DNA from: a bacterium
Lineage (GTDB): Bacteria; Bacillota; Clostridia; Christensenellales; Aristaeellaceae
Direction: 5' to 3'
DNA length: 64,000 bases
Assembly: GCA_004563405.1 (NCBI GenBank)
Contig: SFTH01000009.1
Location: 1-64,000, forward strand
Below, in pieces: positions 16,495 through 25,906 of this stretch. How positions within the stretch are numbered: position 1 is the stretch's first letter; each line of letters starts with the position of its first letter. Below the pieces are notes generated by a model that made no database searches, was not told the DNA's origin, and was given only the letters and a program-made list of their open reading frames with translations. The position numbers were made by a program, and so were the translations under genes.

Positions 16495-17355
16495 TCAGTC
16501 CGGCGCGTCCAGGAAGGCGCGCAGGGCGGGGAGGCAGGCCTCGCAGGCGGCGCGGCCGCGCGCGTAGCAGGCGCGCAGCTTTTCCGGGTCGTGCTCGACG
16601 TGGCCCACGCGAAGGGGCGCGTCGGGGCGGATGACGAAGGCCGCGCCCTCCGCCTCGCGCCTACGCACATAGGCGGTGGCCGCGTTATACATCTCGTGGC
16701 GGCGGGCCATGGCCTCCACCACCCGGGGGTAGCGGCGCAGCTTCGGGCGCATCAGGGGCAGCAGGCGGTTGGGCTTCTTCACATAGCCCTCCGGCTGGGT
16801 GAGCACCACCACGTTGCGGCCGTAGCCGATGTCCTCAAAGTAGCGCAGGGGGATGGAGTCGCTCACGCCGCCGTCCAGTAGACCGCGGCCCTCCAGGCGT
16901 ACCACCCGGGAGACGCCCGGCATGGAGGCGGAGGCCTGAATCCACTCCATCTCCCCGGGTCCGGCGTCGGGCAGGCAGTGGTAGACGCTCTCCCCGGTCT
17001 CCACGTCGGTGCAGACCACATAGAACGCCAGGGGGTTCCGGGCGAAGGTCTCGTAGTCGAAGGGATCCAGCTGCTGGGGGATTTCCCGGTAGCAGAAGTC
17101 CGCGCCGTAGATGTCGCCGGTGCGCAGCAGCGTGCGCAGGCCGCTGTATCGGGGGTCGCGGCAGTAGCGGATGTTGTAGCGTGCGCCCCGGCCGGCCTGG
17201 CGGGACTTGAAGTTGCAGCCGAAGCAGGCCCCGGCGGACACGCCGATCAGGCCGTCGAAGTCCACGCCGTTTTCCATCATCACGTCCAGCACGCCCGCGG
17301 TAAACATGCCGCGCATCGCGCCGCCCTCCAGCACCAGTCCGCGCTTCAAAGCCAT
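16495..17355 (-). CDS. Patatin-like phospholipase
   Basis: Acyl hydrolase with a Ser-Asp dyad, 286 residues. RGLVLEGGAMRGMFTAGVLD holds the glycine-rich oxyanion hole, GVSAGA the nucleophile serine near residue 41, and GLLDGGVSDSIP the catalytic aspartate (DGG motif). It matches the bacterial YjjU/YchK branch. ATG 17355 follows GGAGG. It is divergent from the YetF gene. Confidence 0.9.
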   Translation of the reverse strand: MALKRGLVLEGGAMRGMFTAGVLDVMMENGVDFDGLIGVSAGACFGCNFKSRQAGRGARYNIRYCRDPRYSGLRTLLRTGDIYGADFCYREIPQQLDPFDYETFARNPLAFYVVCTDVETGESVYHCLPDAGPGEMEWIQASASMPGVSRVVRLEGRGLLDGGVSDSIPLRYFEDIGYGRNVVVLTQPEGYVKKPNRLLPLMRPKLRRYPRVVEAMARRHEMYNAATAYVRRREAEGAAFVIRPDAPLRVGHVEHDPEKLRACYARGRAACEACLPALRAFLDAPD

Positions 17356-17481
17356 CGCCTCCACATGCAGAATTTGCAACCATTTTAGCACAGTCGCGCC
17401 GGAAAATCCAGCGCCCGCCGGTTGCATGGGCCGCCCCCGCCACGGACATACTTGGAGGGAACCGGGCGAAGGGGGCGGATT

Positions 17482-18198
17482 ATGTTTACGCTGTTTCTGC
17501 GGGCGGTATTTCTCTACGGCGTGATGATACTGACCATGCGCGCGCTGGGCAAGCGGCAACTGGGCGAGTTCCAGCCCTACGAGCTGGCGCTGACCATCCT
17601 GCTGGCGGACATCATCTCCGGGCCCATCGGCAGCGTGTCCACGCCGCTGTTCTACGGGCTGCTGCCGGTGGCGGCGGTGGTGGTGGTGCACGGCGTGCTC
17701 TCCATCGCCTGCATGAAGTCGGACAAAATCCGGGCCGTGGTCTCCGGCAAGCCCACGCTGGTCATCAACCGGGGCGTGGTCGACCAGCAGGCGCTGGATA
17801 AGCTGTGCCTGAGCCTCTCCGACCTGCTGGAGGGCCTGCGCAGCGCGGGTTTTCTGGATCCCACCGAGGTGGGCACGGCGGTGGTGGAGGCCAACGGAAC
17901 CATCTCCGCCTTTGAGGCGGCGGAGAACCGACCGCCCCGGACCTCGGAAATGAACCTGTCCCCCGGCTACGAAGGCATGCCGCTGCCGCTGGTGATGGAC
18001 GGCCGGGTGCAGCAGAACAACCTGCTCCAGGCGGGGCGGGACGAGGGGTGGCTGCGGGCCCTGCTGGGCGGGCGGGGCCTCGCGCCGGAGGCGGCGTACC
18101 TGGCCGTGCTGGACACCCAGGGGCGCATGACCCTTCAGATGAAGGGCGGCGGGCTGCTGCGCTTCCGGGCGATGGACGGATCGGAGGTGAAGTGGTAG
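17482..18198 (+). CDS. YetF-family (DUF421) membrane protein
   Basis: 238 residues. Three N-terminal membrane helices (for example FLRAVFLYGVMILTMRALG and LLPVAAVVVVHGVLSIACM) precede the cytoplasmic DUF421/YetF domain. GKRQLGEFQPYELALTILLAD is the family signature. Role unknown; YetF proteins are linked to spore or envelope physiology in Bacillus. The start is ATG 17482 behind GGGGGCGG. The next gene begins at the base after its stop. Confidence 0.88.
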   Translation: MFTLFLRAVFLYGVMILTMRALGKRQLGEFQPYELALTILLADIISGPIGSVSTPLFYGLLPVAAVVVVHGVLSIACMKSDKIRAVVSGKPTLVINRGVVDQQALDKLCLSLSDLLEGLRSAGFLDPTEVGTAVVEANGTISAFEAAENRPPRTSEMNLSPGYEGMPLPLVMDGRVQQNNLLQAGRDEGWLRALLGGRGLAPEAAYLAVLDTQGRMTLQMKGGGLLRFRAMDGSEVKW

Positions 18199-18582
18199 AT
18201 GCGCAGGACGCTGTGGATCACCCTGACGGTGTTTATCTGCGCCATGGCGCTGTGCACCCTCTCCAACCGCAGCGTGAACCGGGTGGTGAACCACGCCCGG
18301 CACCTGCGCACCGAGGCCATCGAGCGCGTGGAGGCGGGCGACGTTCAGGGGGCCGAGGTGACACTGGTGCAGCTGGCCCAGTATCTGCGGGAGAACCAGG
18401 GCTGGCTGGAGGTGCTGTGCGAGCACGAGGACCTGCACGAGATGAAGGAGCAGCTCATCGACGCCCAGGCCAGCATCGAGTTCGGCATCGAGGACGACTT
18501 CTACCAGGCCATCTACCGCTTCGGCGAGCGGCTGGAGCACATCGCCGACACCGAGCATGTGCGCCTGTCCAACCTGTATTGA
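18199..18582 (+). CDS. DUF4363-family small membrane protein
   Basis: 127 residues with one N-terminal membrane helix (LWITLTVFICAMALCTL) and an otherwise helical extracytoplasmic part. DUF4363 proteins are regularly encoded directly behind YetF, as here with zero spacing, so the two likely work as a complex. Function is unknown. Confidence 0.8.
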   Translation: MRRTLWITLTVFICAMALCTLSNRSVNRVVNHARHLRTEAIERVEAGDVQGAEVTLVQLAQYLRENQGWLEVLCEHEDLHEMKEQLIDAQASIEFGIEDDFYQAIYRFGERLEHIADTEHVRLSNLY

Positions 18583-18638
18583 CGCGGCGCGCATTTTCCG
18601 CTATCATGGGAAAAAACGGTGGCGGGAGGATGACAGTT

Positions 18639-19085
18639 ATGGACGATCGTGCGGCCATGCGCGCGGCCATTGCCGAGGCGGAGCAGGCCCTTGCGGAGGG
18701 CGAGATGCCCGTGGGCTGCGTGATACTCAAGGGCGGGGCGCTGGTGGCGCGGGGCCACAACCTGCGGGAGCAGACCGGCGACCCCACCGCCCACGCGGAG
18801 GTCGTGGCCCTGCGCCGGGCGGCCCGGGAGACGGGCGACTGGCGGCTGGAGGGCTGCACGCTCTACGTCACCCTCGAGCCCTGCCCCATGTGCGCCGGGG
18901 CCATCTCCCAGGCGCGGATCTCCCGGCTGGTCTTCGGCGCGGCGGACGCGCGCTACGGCTGCGCCGGAAGCGTGTACCGCATCCCCGAGGATCCCGCCTT
19001 CAACCACTTCTGCCGGAGCGAGGGGGGACTGCTGGCGGAGGAGTGCGCGGCGCTGATCCGCCGCTTTTTCGGGGCGCGGCGCTGA
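18639..19085 (+). CDS. tadA: tRNA-specific adenosine deaminase TadA
   Basis: Converts A34 of tRNA-Arg(ACG) to inosine. The 148 residues carry the deaminase zinc site: HAEVVAL (zinc His and catalytic Glu) and PCPMCAGAI (two zinc Cys). GEMPVGCVI and GHNLREQTGDPTAHAE are typical of TadA. ATG 18639 is nine bases after GGGAGG (18624-18629); an ATG at 18630 directly abuts it and is too close. Confidence 0.93.
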   Translation: MDDRAAMRAAIAEAEQALAEGEMPVGCVILKGGALVARGHNLREQTGDPTAHAEVVALRRAARETGDWRLEGCTLYVTLEPCPMCAGAISQARISRLVFGAADARYGCAGSVYRIPEDPAFNHFCRSEGGLLAEECAALIRRFFGARR

Positions 19086-19098
19086 CGCCGTTTTACAT

Positions 19099-19156
19099 AT
19101 ATGCAGTTCGGGATGGATGAATATGCATCATAAAAACAGAATATGCAGCTATTTAA
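19099..19156 (+). promoter_or_regulatory. ArgR/AhrC-like operator array upstream of argG
   Basis: The heptamer ATATGCA occurs at 19099-19105, 19121-19127 and 19141-19147, spaced 22 and 20 bases, that is about two helix turns. Two lie in ATGAATATGCATCAT (a near palindrome, 19117-19131) and GAATATGCAGCTATTTAA (19139-19156), which resemble ARG boxes. Tandem boxes with ~21-base phasing are the known layout for hexameric arginine repressors. Confidence 0.6.
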
Positions 19157-19188
19157 CGATTATTATACATAATTTCCGGTTTTTGTCC

Positions 19189-19216
19189 TTGACTTTCCCG
19201 GATGCGGGTGTATAAT
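19189..19216 (+). promoter_or_regulatory. argG promoter
   Basis: TTGACT (19189-19194) and TATAAT (19211-19216) with a 16-base spacer, directly downstream of the operator array. Confidence 0.85.
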
Positions 19217-19272
19217 TATTCCATCAAAAGCAAATCGGCCGCGCCGCGGCCCGCGAACAGGAGCAGTGCAAA

Positions 19273-20496
19273 ATGAAAAAGAACTTCAAGAAGATCGTAC
19301 TCGCCTATTCCGGTGGACTGGACACCTCCATCATCATTCCCTGGCTGAAGGAAAACTACGAGGGCTGCGAGGTCATCGCGGTCTCCGGCAACGTGGGCCA
19401 GGTGGGCGAGCTGGACGGCCTGGAGGAGAAGGCCCTCAAGACCGGCGCCTCCAAGCTGTATGTGGAGGATCTGAACAAGGAGTTCGTCGAGGACGTGATC
19501 ATTCCCTGCGTGCAGATGGGCGCGAAGTATGAAAACACCTACCTGCTGGGCACCTCCATGGCCCGCCCGATCATCGCCAAGCGCCTGGTGGAGATCGCCA
19601 GGGCGGAGGGCGCGGACGCCATCGCCCACGGTTGCACCGGCAAGGGCAACGATCAGGTGCGCTTTGAGCTGGCCGTGAAGGCCTTCGCCCCCGACATGCC
19701 CATCATCGCCCCCTGGCGGCTGTGGGACATCAAGGGCCGCGAGGAGGAGATCGACTACGCCGAGGCCCACAACATCCCGCTGAAGATCAGCCGCGAGACC
19801 AACTACTCAAAGGACAAGAACATGTGGCATCTGTCCCACGAGGGTCTGGAGCTGGAGGATCCCGCCAACGAGCCGAAGTACGCCGGCAACATGGAGATGG
19901 GCGTGACCCCCGAGGAGGCTCCCGAGGCGGGCGAGTATGTGACCATCGACTTTGAAAAGGGCGTTCCGGTGGCCGTGAACGGCGAAAAGATGTGCCCCGT
20001 GGATCTGGTCTGGAAGCTCAACGAGCTGGGCGGCAAGCACGGCGTGGGCATCATCGACATCGTGGAGAACCGCCTGGTGGGCATGAAGTGCCGCGGCGTG
20101 TATGAGACCCCCGGCGGAACCATCCTCTACGCCGCCCACGAGAAGCTGGAGCAGCTGTGCCTGGACAAGTACACCCAGCACTACAAGCAGCGCATGGCGC
20201 TGGAGTTTGCCGATCTGGTGTACAACGGCCAGTGGTACTCCCCGCTGCGCGAGGCCATGAGCGCCTTCTGCGAAAAGACCCAGGAGACCGTGACCGGCAC
20301 CGTGAAGCTCAAGCTCTACAAGGGCAACATCATCTCCGCCGGCGCGACCAGCCCCTACTCCCTGTACGATCCGGAGATCGCCACCTTCGACGCGGAGAAC
20401 GTGTACGACCAGACCTGGGCGGACGGCTTCATCACCCTGTTCGGCCTGCCCACGCAGGTGCACGCCAAGATGAAGATGAAGAACGGCCTGATGTAA
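19273..20496 (+). CDS. argG: Argininosuccinate synthase
   Basis: Joins citrulline and aspartate with ATP in arginine synthesis; 407 residues, the usual length. The N-type ATP pyrophosphatase loop AYSGGLDTS is at 11-19. GCTGKGNDQVRFE and the NYSKDKNMWHLSHEG segment are family signatures. AGGAG precedes ATG 19273. It is followed by argH and preceded by ARG-box-like operators. Confidence 0.97.
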   Translation: MKKNFKKIVLAYSGGLDTSIIIPWLKENYEGCEVIAVSGNVGQVGELDGLEEKALKTGASKLYVEDLNKEFVEDVIIPCVQMGAKYENTYLLGTSMARPIIAKRLVEIARAEGADAIAHGCTGKGNDQVRFELAVKAFAPDMPIIAPWRLWDIKGREEEIDYAEAHNIPLKISRETNYSKDKNMWHLSHEGLELEDPANEPKYAGNMEMGVTPEEAPEAGEYVTIDFEKGVPVAVNGEKMCPVDLVWKLNELGGKHGVGIIDIVENRLVGMKCRGVYETPGGTILYAAHEKLEQLCLDKYTQHYKQRMALEFADLVYNGQWYSPLREAMSAFCEKTQETVTGTVKLKLYKGNIISAGATSPYSLYDPEIATFDAENVYDQTWADGFITLFGLPTQVHAKMKMKNGLM

Positions 20497-20514
20497 AAAA
20501 CAGACCCGATTTGT

Positions 20515-20539
20515 GGGGGCGGCCCTTGCGGTCGCCCCC
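20515..20539 (+). terminator. Hairpin between argG and argH
   Basis: GGGGGCG pairs with CGCCCCC around an 11-base interior that pairs partly. No U-tract follows, so it may trim or stabilise the argG message or partly separate argG from argH rather than fully terminate. Confidence 0.5.
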
Positions 20540-20603
20540 GAATTTGTGCTATGCTGGGGAAGAATGTTTCCAACCATTGAAACCGCACGGGAGGGCGCAG
20601 CGA

Positions 20604-21974
<1,371 letters not shown>

Positions 21975-21990
21975 AGGATATGAAAATGTA

Positions 21991-22025
21991 CCGCCCCCGC
22001 CGGAGAAGAATTCCGGCGGGGGCGG
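21991..22025 (+). terminator. Strong hairpin after argH
   Basis: CCGCCCCCGCCGGA pairs with TTCCGGCGGGGGCGG around GAAGAA-type loop. It begins 17 bases after the argH stop. There is no clear U-tract, so it may be a 3' stabiliser or a terminator of the U-poor kind. Confidence 0.6.
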
Positions 22026-22052
22026 CCGCTTATCCGGGCGGGCCTGTACAGC

Positions 22053-22150
22053 GGGTCAGCCGCGCCCGCAGACGCGAAAGGAACAGGTATTGCCCTCGCC
22101 TTTACGTTAGGGGTTCCACGGGTCAGCCGCGCCCACAGAAGCGAAAGAAA
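22053..22150. repeat. Two ~30-bp direct repeats 67 bp apart
   Basis: GGGTCAGCCGCGCCC followed by (G/A)CAGA(C/A)GCGAAAG occurs at 22053 and at 22120 with only a few differences. They lie in the convergent gap between argH and the repeat-protein gene. Function unknown. Confidence 0.7.
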
Positions 22151-22216
22151 TGTGCCATGCGGGCGGTTTTGTGTTTGCGGAAGAACCCCGAGGGGCGGCA
22201 ACCGCTGCCGCGCGCG

Positions 22217-25165
22217 TCAGGAGCCGATCCCTTCCTGCAGGGCGGCCTGCGTCCAGCCCTCGCCGGTGCAGCGGCGGTAGGCGAGCTGGAAGCCGCCGCT
22301 TCCGTCCGCCTCCCAGCCGAGGGTGCAGCTGCCGCCGGAATCGCCAAAAATGAGCATGCAGGCGGAGAGATTGCAATCCGCGTCGAAGCGCAGGGACGCG
22401 CTCCGGCAGGAGGCCAGCATACCGTCCGGATCTTCGGAATCCGCCAGCACATCCCTCAGCGCATCCGAAGCATACTTTTGGTACAGCGTGGGCAGGGGTT
22501 CGCGGGCGCGGGTCAGCAGCTCCGGGGGGAGCGACCAGGGCTGGACGTCGCCGTCGTATGCGCAGCCGATGGTCAGCGTGCCGCCGCCCGCGCCGTCGGG
22601 GGCGTAGAGGCCGAGGGACTCCGCCTCCGCACCGTCGGAGAGGAACCATTCCCGCGCGCCGTCGGCGCGCAGGTCGGTGCGCTCGTAGCTGTATCCCTCC
22701 GAAACCTCGCTGAGGCTGCGCCCGAACAGCGCCTCGAATTTGTCCGCGCCGTCCGGGGAGAGCGCGGCGCAGTCGGGGCAGTGCATCCGCCCGGAGGCCT
22801 GGGCCTGAAGCCGGGTGGTTTCCTGCGCGCCGCCGCCCAGCCGGGGGCAGTCGCCCCGGAGGTGGTAGAAGCCGCCGTCCGCGTCTGCGAAGCAGGGGAT
22901 GGGGTCGGTTTCCCCTGCGAGGGCGGGCAGACAGGCCGGGCAGGGGCCGAGGTTCCGGAAGTCCCGGGCGTCGGCCAGGGTGGCTGCATAGCAGAATTGC
23001 ATGCCGAAGCAGGTGGGATCCCGGTGGAAGCAGCCGCTCACCCCGGCGGGGCCGGAGACCAGCACGGCGTCCTTGTCCCCCTTCGGGGCGGGAATGCGGT
23101 AGAGCTCCCGGGCGGCCTCGTCGGGGAAGCACGCCGGGCAGGGTTTTTTGCCGCAGCTGAACAGCTCGCGGAGCGCGTGCGCGCCCGCGTTGCGCATGCC
23201 GGAGCAGTCCGGGGACAGGTGGAACCAGCGGCCGTTGGCGGTGTAGTAGAAGATGGGGTCGTCCGCGCCGCCGATGGCGGGCCCCCGGTCGGTGCTCAGA
23301 CCGAGGGCGCAGTTGAAGAGCACGGTGCGCGCGAGCTCCGGCTTCTGCGCCATGCACACCGGGCAGGGGGTCTTGCCCAGCAGGCCCGCCCGGGAGGCGG
23401 ACAGCACTTTCGCGTTGCGCATGCCGGAGCAGTCCGGTTCGGTGTGGCAGTAGACGCCGCCGCCGGTGGCGTAGACGTCTCCGTCCGCGCCCACGCAGGC
23501 CGCGCAGGGAGCCAGACCCGCGCGCAGGGCGGTTTCGAGGGCCGTTGCACGGGCGCCTTCCAGGCCGGAACAGTCCAGGCGGAAGTGGTAGCGGGAATCG
23601 CCTCTGGCGGTGTAGACGCAGACCGAAGCGCCGGTGCAGTCCGGGCAGGGGGACTTGCCCAGCGCCAGCGCGCTGAGGACGGTCAGGGCGTGGGCGTCCT
23701 CCAGGACGGAGCAGCCGGGATCGGCGTGGTAGCGGGGGGCTTCGCCGGAGGTGTAGACCGTCGTTTCGAGGCTGAGGTCGACAAAGCGCGACACTTCGAC
23801 GATTTCCGACGCGCCGCCCTCCGGCACCTCCACATTGATTTCCTCCGGGAGGACGGAGATGGAGATCTCCGCGCCGGAGGCGGCCTCCGCCACGGACACA
23901 TCGTCCTCCGCGCTCAGGGGCGCGTCCTGCGTCGCGGGCATCCCGGCCGCCGCTTCGTTGGACGCGGCCGCGCCGATACAGTTGGGGCAGGGGGACTTCC
24001 CCTGCGCTTCGGCGGCGGGCACGGTCGTGAAGTGCGCGTTCTCCATGCCGGAGCAGTCGGGGGCGGCGTGGTAGTAGCGCCCGCCGTCGGTGGCGAAGGC
24101 GACCTCCACCGCGCCGATGCAGATGGGACAGGTGGCCTTGCCCAGCTTCAGGGCCTCGGCGACGGTCATGGCCCGGGCGTTCTCCATGCCGCTGCAGTCA
24201 GAGAGGACGTGGAAGTAGCGCCCGCCGCCGGTGGCGTAGACGGGTGCCTCCGGGTCGATGCAGCTGGGACAGGCGGCCTTGCCCAGCTTCAGGGCCTCGG
24301 CGACGGACATGGCCCGGGCGTTCTCCATGCCGCGGCAGTCGGAGAGCGTGTGGAAGTAGCGTCCGCCGTCGGTGGCGTAGACCGTGACCTCCGGGATGGA
24401 GGCGGCGGAGAGGGGCGCTTCGGCTTCCTCCTCTGCGGAGGCCTCCGGGGATGTGTCGGCGAGCGCCGCTTCCGGGGCGGGAAGGGGCGCTTCGGACGCT
24501 TCCTCCGTGGAGGCCTCCGGGGACGCGACGGACGTTTCCGCTTCCTGCGCGGGCGCGCCGGAGGTCGCTTCCTCCGCTTCCCGCGCCGCCGCGCCGATGC
24601 ACAGCGGACAGGGCTGCTTGCCCAGCGCCTCGGCCTCCTCTGCAGTCAGGGCCCGCGCGCCCTGCATGCCGGAGCAGTCGGGGGCGGCGTGGTAGTAGAG
24701 GCCGCCGGAGGTGGCGTAGACCTCCGCAGCCGGGTCGGAGTGGCCGGAGGCCGTTGCGCCCGGAAGGGCGGCGCCGGAGTTCGGCCGGGCGACGGGATGG
24801 AGCCTGTCCGGGCGGGGCGCGGCGGGACGGCCCGCGGACAGCAGGGCGGCGCAGAGCACCAGCGCCAGCGCGGCGGCCACGCCTGCGGCGCTGGCGAGCC
24901 TGCGCCTGCGCATCGCGGCCCGGGCGGCCCGGAGCGCCGGGGATTCCGCTGCGCGCTCCCGGCCCGAGGCGCGGGGCGCGCCGGGGCCGCGGAAGCATCC
25001 GCCGCGCGTTTCATCCGCGGGGCGTACGTCCCCGGAGCTTTCGCCGCGGGTGCGCGTGCCTGCGGCGAAGGAGGCGCGCAGGCCATCCCGGAAGCCCGCC
25101 TCGATGGCGGCGTGGACGCAAGCGGGCGTCTCGCCAAAGGCCCGGTCAAGGTTCGGCAGCTTCAT
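22217..25165 (-). CDS. Membrane protein with ten Cys/His zinc-ribbon-like repeats, coupled to an ECF sigma factor
   Basis: 982 residues. Residues 1-85 are cytoplasmic and basic, ~90-110 are one membrane helix, and the rest should be outside. From 149 to about 800 there are ten repeats of ~45 residues with the pattern VYAT..G.YHxxxxCSGMxxA...EA...GKxPCPxCI: one His and three Cys per unit. An acidic Ala/Glu/Ser-rich linker lies between units 1 and 2. This pattern resembles the short Ada-like motif seen singly in many Firmicutes exported proteins. Residues 800-982 form an unrecognised domain. The start overlaps the sigma-factor stop (ATGA). By position and topology it could be the anti-sigma factor, but no known anti-sigma domain is evident. 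Confidence 0.8.
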   Translation of the reverse strand: MKLPNLDRAFGETPACVHAAIEAGFRDGLRASFAAGTRTRGESSGDVRPADETRGGCFRGPGAPRASGRERAAESPALRAARAAMRRRRLASAAGVAAALALVLCAALLSAGRPAAPRPDRLHPVARPNSGAALPGATASGHSDPAAEVYATSGGLYYHAAPDCSGMQGARALTAEEAEALGKQPCPLCIGAAAREAEEATSGAPAQEAETSVASPEASTEEASEAPLPAPEAALADTSPEASAEEEAEAPLSAASIPEVTVYATDGGRYFHTLSDCRGMENARAMSVAEALKLGKAACPSCIDPEAPVYATGGGRYFHVLSDCSGMENARAMTVAEALKLGKATCPICIGAVEVAFATDGGRYYHAAPDCSGMENAHFTTVPAAEAQGKSPCPNCIGAAASNEAAAGMPATQDAPLSAEDDVSVAEAASGAEISISVLPEEINVEVPEGGASEIVEVSRFVDLSLETTVYTSGEAPRYHADPGCSVLEDAHALTVLSALALGKSPCPDCTGASVCVYTARGDSRYHFRLDCSGLEGARATALETALRAGLAPCAACVGADGDVYATGGGVYCHTEPDCSGMRNAKVLSASRAGLLGKTPCPVCMAQKPELARTVLFNCALGLSTDRGPAIGGADDPIFYYTANGRWFHLSPDCSGMRNAGAHALRELFSCGKKPCPACFPDEAARELYRIPAPKGDKDAVLVSGPAGVSGCFHRDPTCFGMQFCYAATLADARDFRNLGPCPACLPALAGETDPIPCFADADGGFYHLRGDCPRLGGGAQETTRLQAQASGRMHCPDCAALSPDGADKFEALFGRSLSEVSEGYSYERTDLRADGAREWFLSDGAEAESLGLYAPDGAGGGTLTIGCAYDGDVQPWSLPPELLTRAREPLPTLYQKYASDALRDVLADSEDPDGMLASCRSASLRFDADCNLSACMLIFGDSGGSCTLGWEADGSGGFQLAYRRCTGEGWTQAALQEGIGS

Positions 25166-25644
25166 TTCTCTTCATCTCCCGCCTTCAGATTTTTTCGCAG
25201 CGCGATGCGCGCCTGGTGCAGCCGCGACTTCACCAGCGCCGGGGAGAGCCTGAGAATCTGCGCGGTTTCGCCCAGGGAATAGCCCTCCAGATGGTGCAGA
25301 AGCAGCGGCGTGCGGAACTTCTCCGGCAGCGCCCGCAGCGCCGCGCGCAGGTGCAGGTCCGCGCCCGGCTCCGCGCCGCTCCCGGCGCAGATCTCCTCGC
25401 ACAGCGCCGCAGGCGCCGCCTGCTGCCTGCGCAGCAGGTTCCGACATTCGTTGATGAGGATGCGGATCAGCCAGGTTTCAAAGTACCGCTCCTCCCGCAG
25501 CGTGCCCCTTTTCATCCAGCCGCGGAAGACCGCCTCCTGAATGGCGTCGGCGCAGTCGGCGTCGCTCCAGAGTATGGCGTGGGCGATGCGGTACAGCTTG
25601 CGCTCCATGGCGCGCACCCGCGCCATATATTCCTGATCGCTCAT
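25162..25644 (-). CDS. ECF-type RNA polymerase sigma factor
   Basis: 160 residues from ATG 25644; a GTG at 25680 in the same frame is an alternative and neither has a strong ribosome site. Region 2 is ARVRAMERKLYRIAHAILWSDADCADAIQEAVFRGW and region 4 includes LPEKFRTPLLLHHLEGYSLGETAQILRLSPALVKSRLHQARIALRK (given by key segments LHHLEGYSLGETA and VKSRLHQAR). It should direct a small regulon, probably including its own operon. Its stop overlaps the start of the repeat protein. Confidence 0.92.
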   Translation of the reverse strand: MSDQEYMARVRAMERKLYRIAHAILWSDADCADAIQEAVFRGWMKRGTLREERYFETWLIRILINECRNLLRRQQAAPAALCEEICAGSGAEPGADLHLRAALRALPEKFRTPLLLHHLEGYSLGETAQILRLSPALVKSRLHQARIALRKNLKAGDEEK

Positions 25645-25906
25645 AGAAACACCCGCCCGTTGTACAACAATTTGTTTCACTGTTCATTAGACGCGGCGCG
25701 GCGGCCCGGGGTTGAAGGCGATGGGTAAAATATGAAACTTTTTTTAAGGCGCGGGCGTCCAAAGGGGAAGGGGACGCTCCGGGCGGAGGCCGGTCGAACT
25801 ATTGTCACGATTTCGTCATGCGCGCATCCTCATTCTGCCCCGCGGCGATGCTATACTATATGTGTATAGCTATATCGCAACGATGGCACGACAAACGGAG
25901 GTATAT

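Noticed and set aside
25797..25825. GAAC...CGTC pair resembling an ECF sigma promoter before the motor genes
   Set aside because: The 14-base spacing is shorter than usual for such promoters and a TATACT lies nearby; too weak to report as a site.
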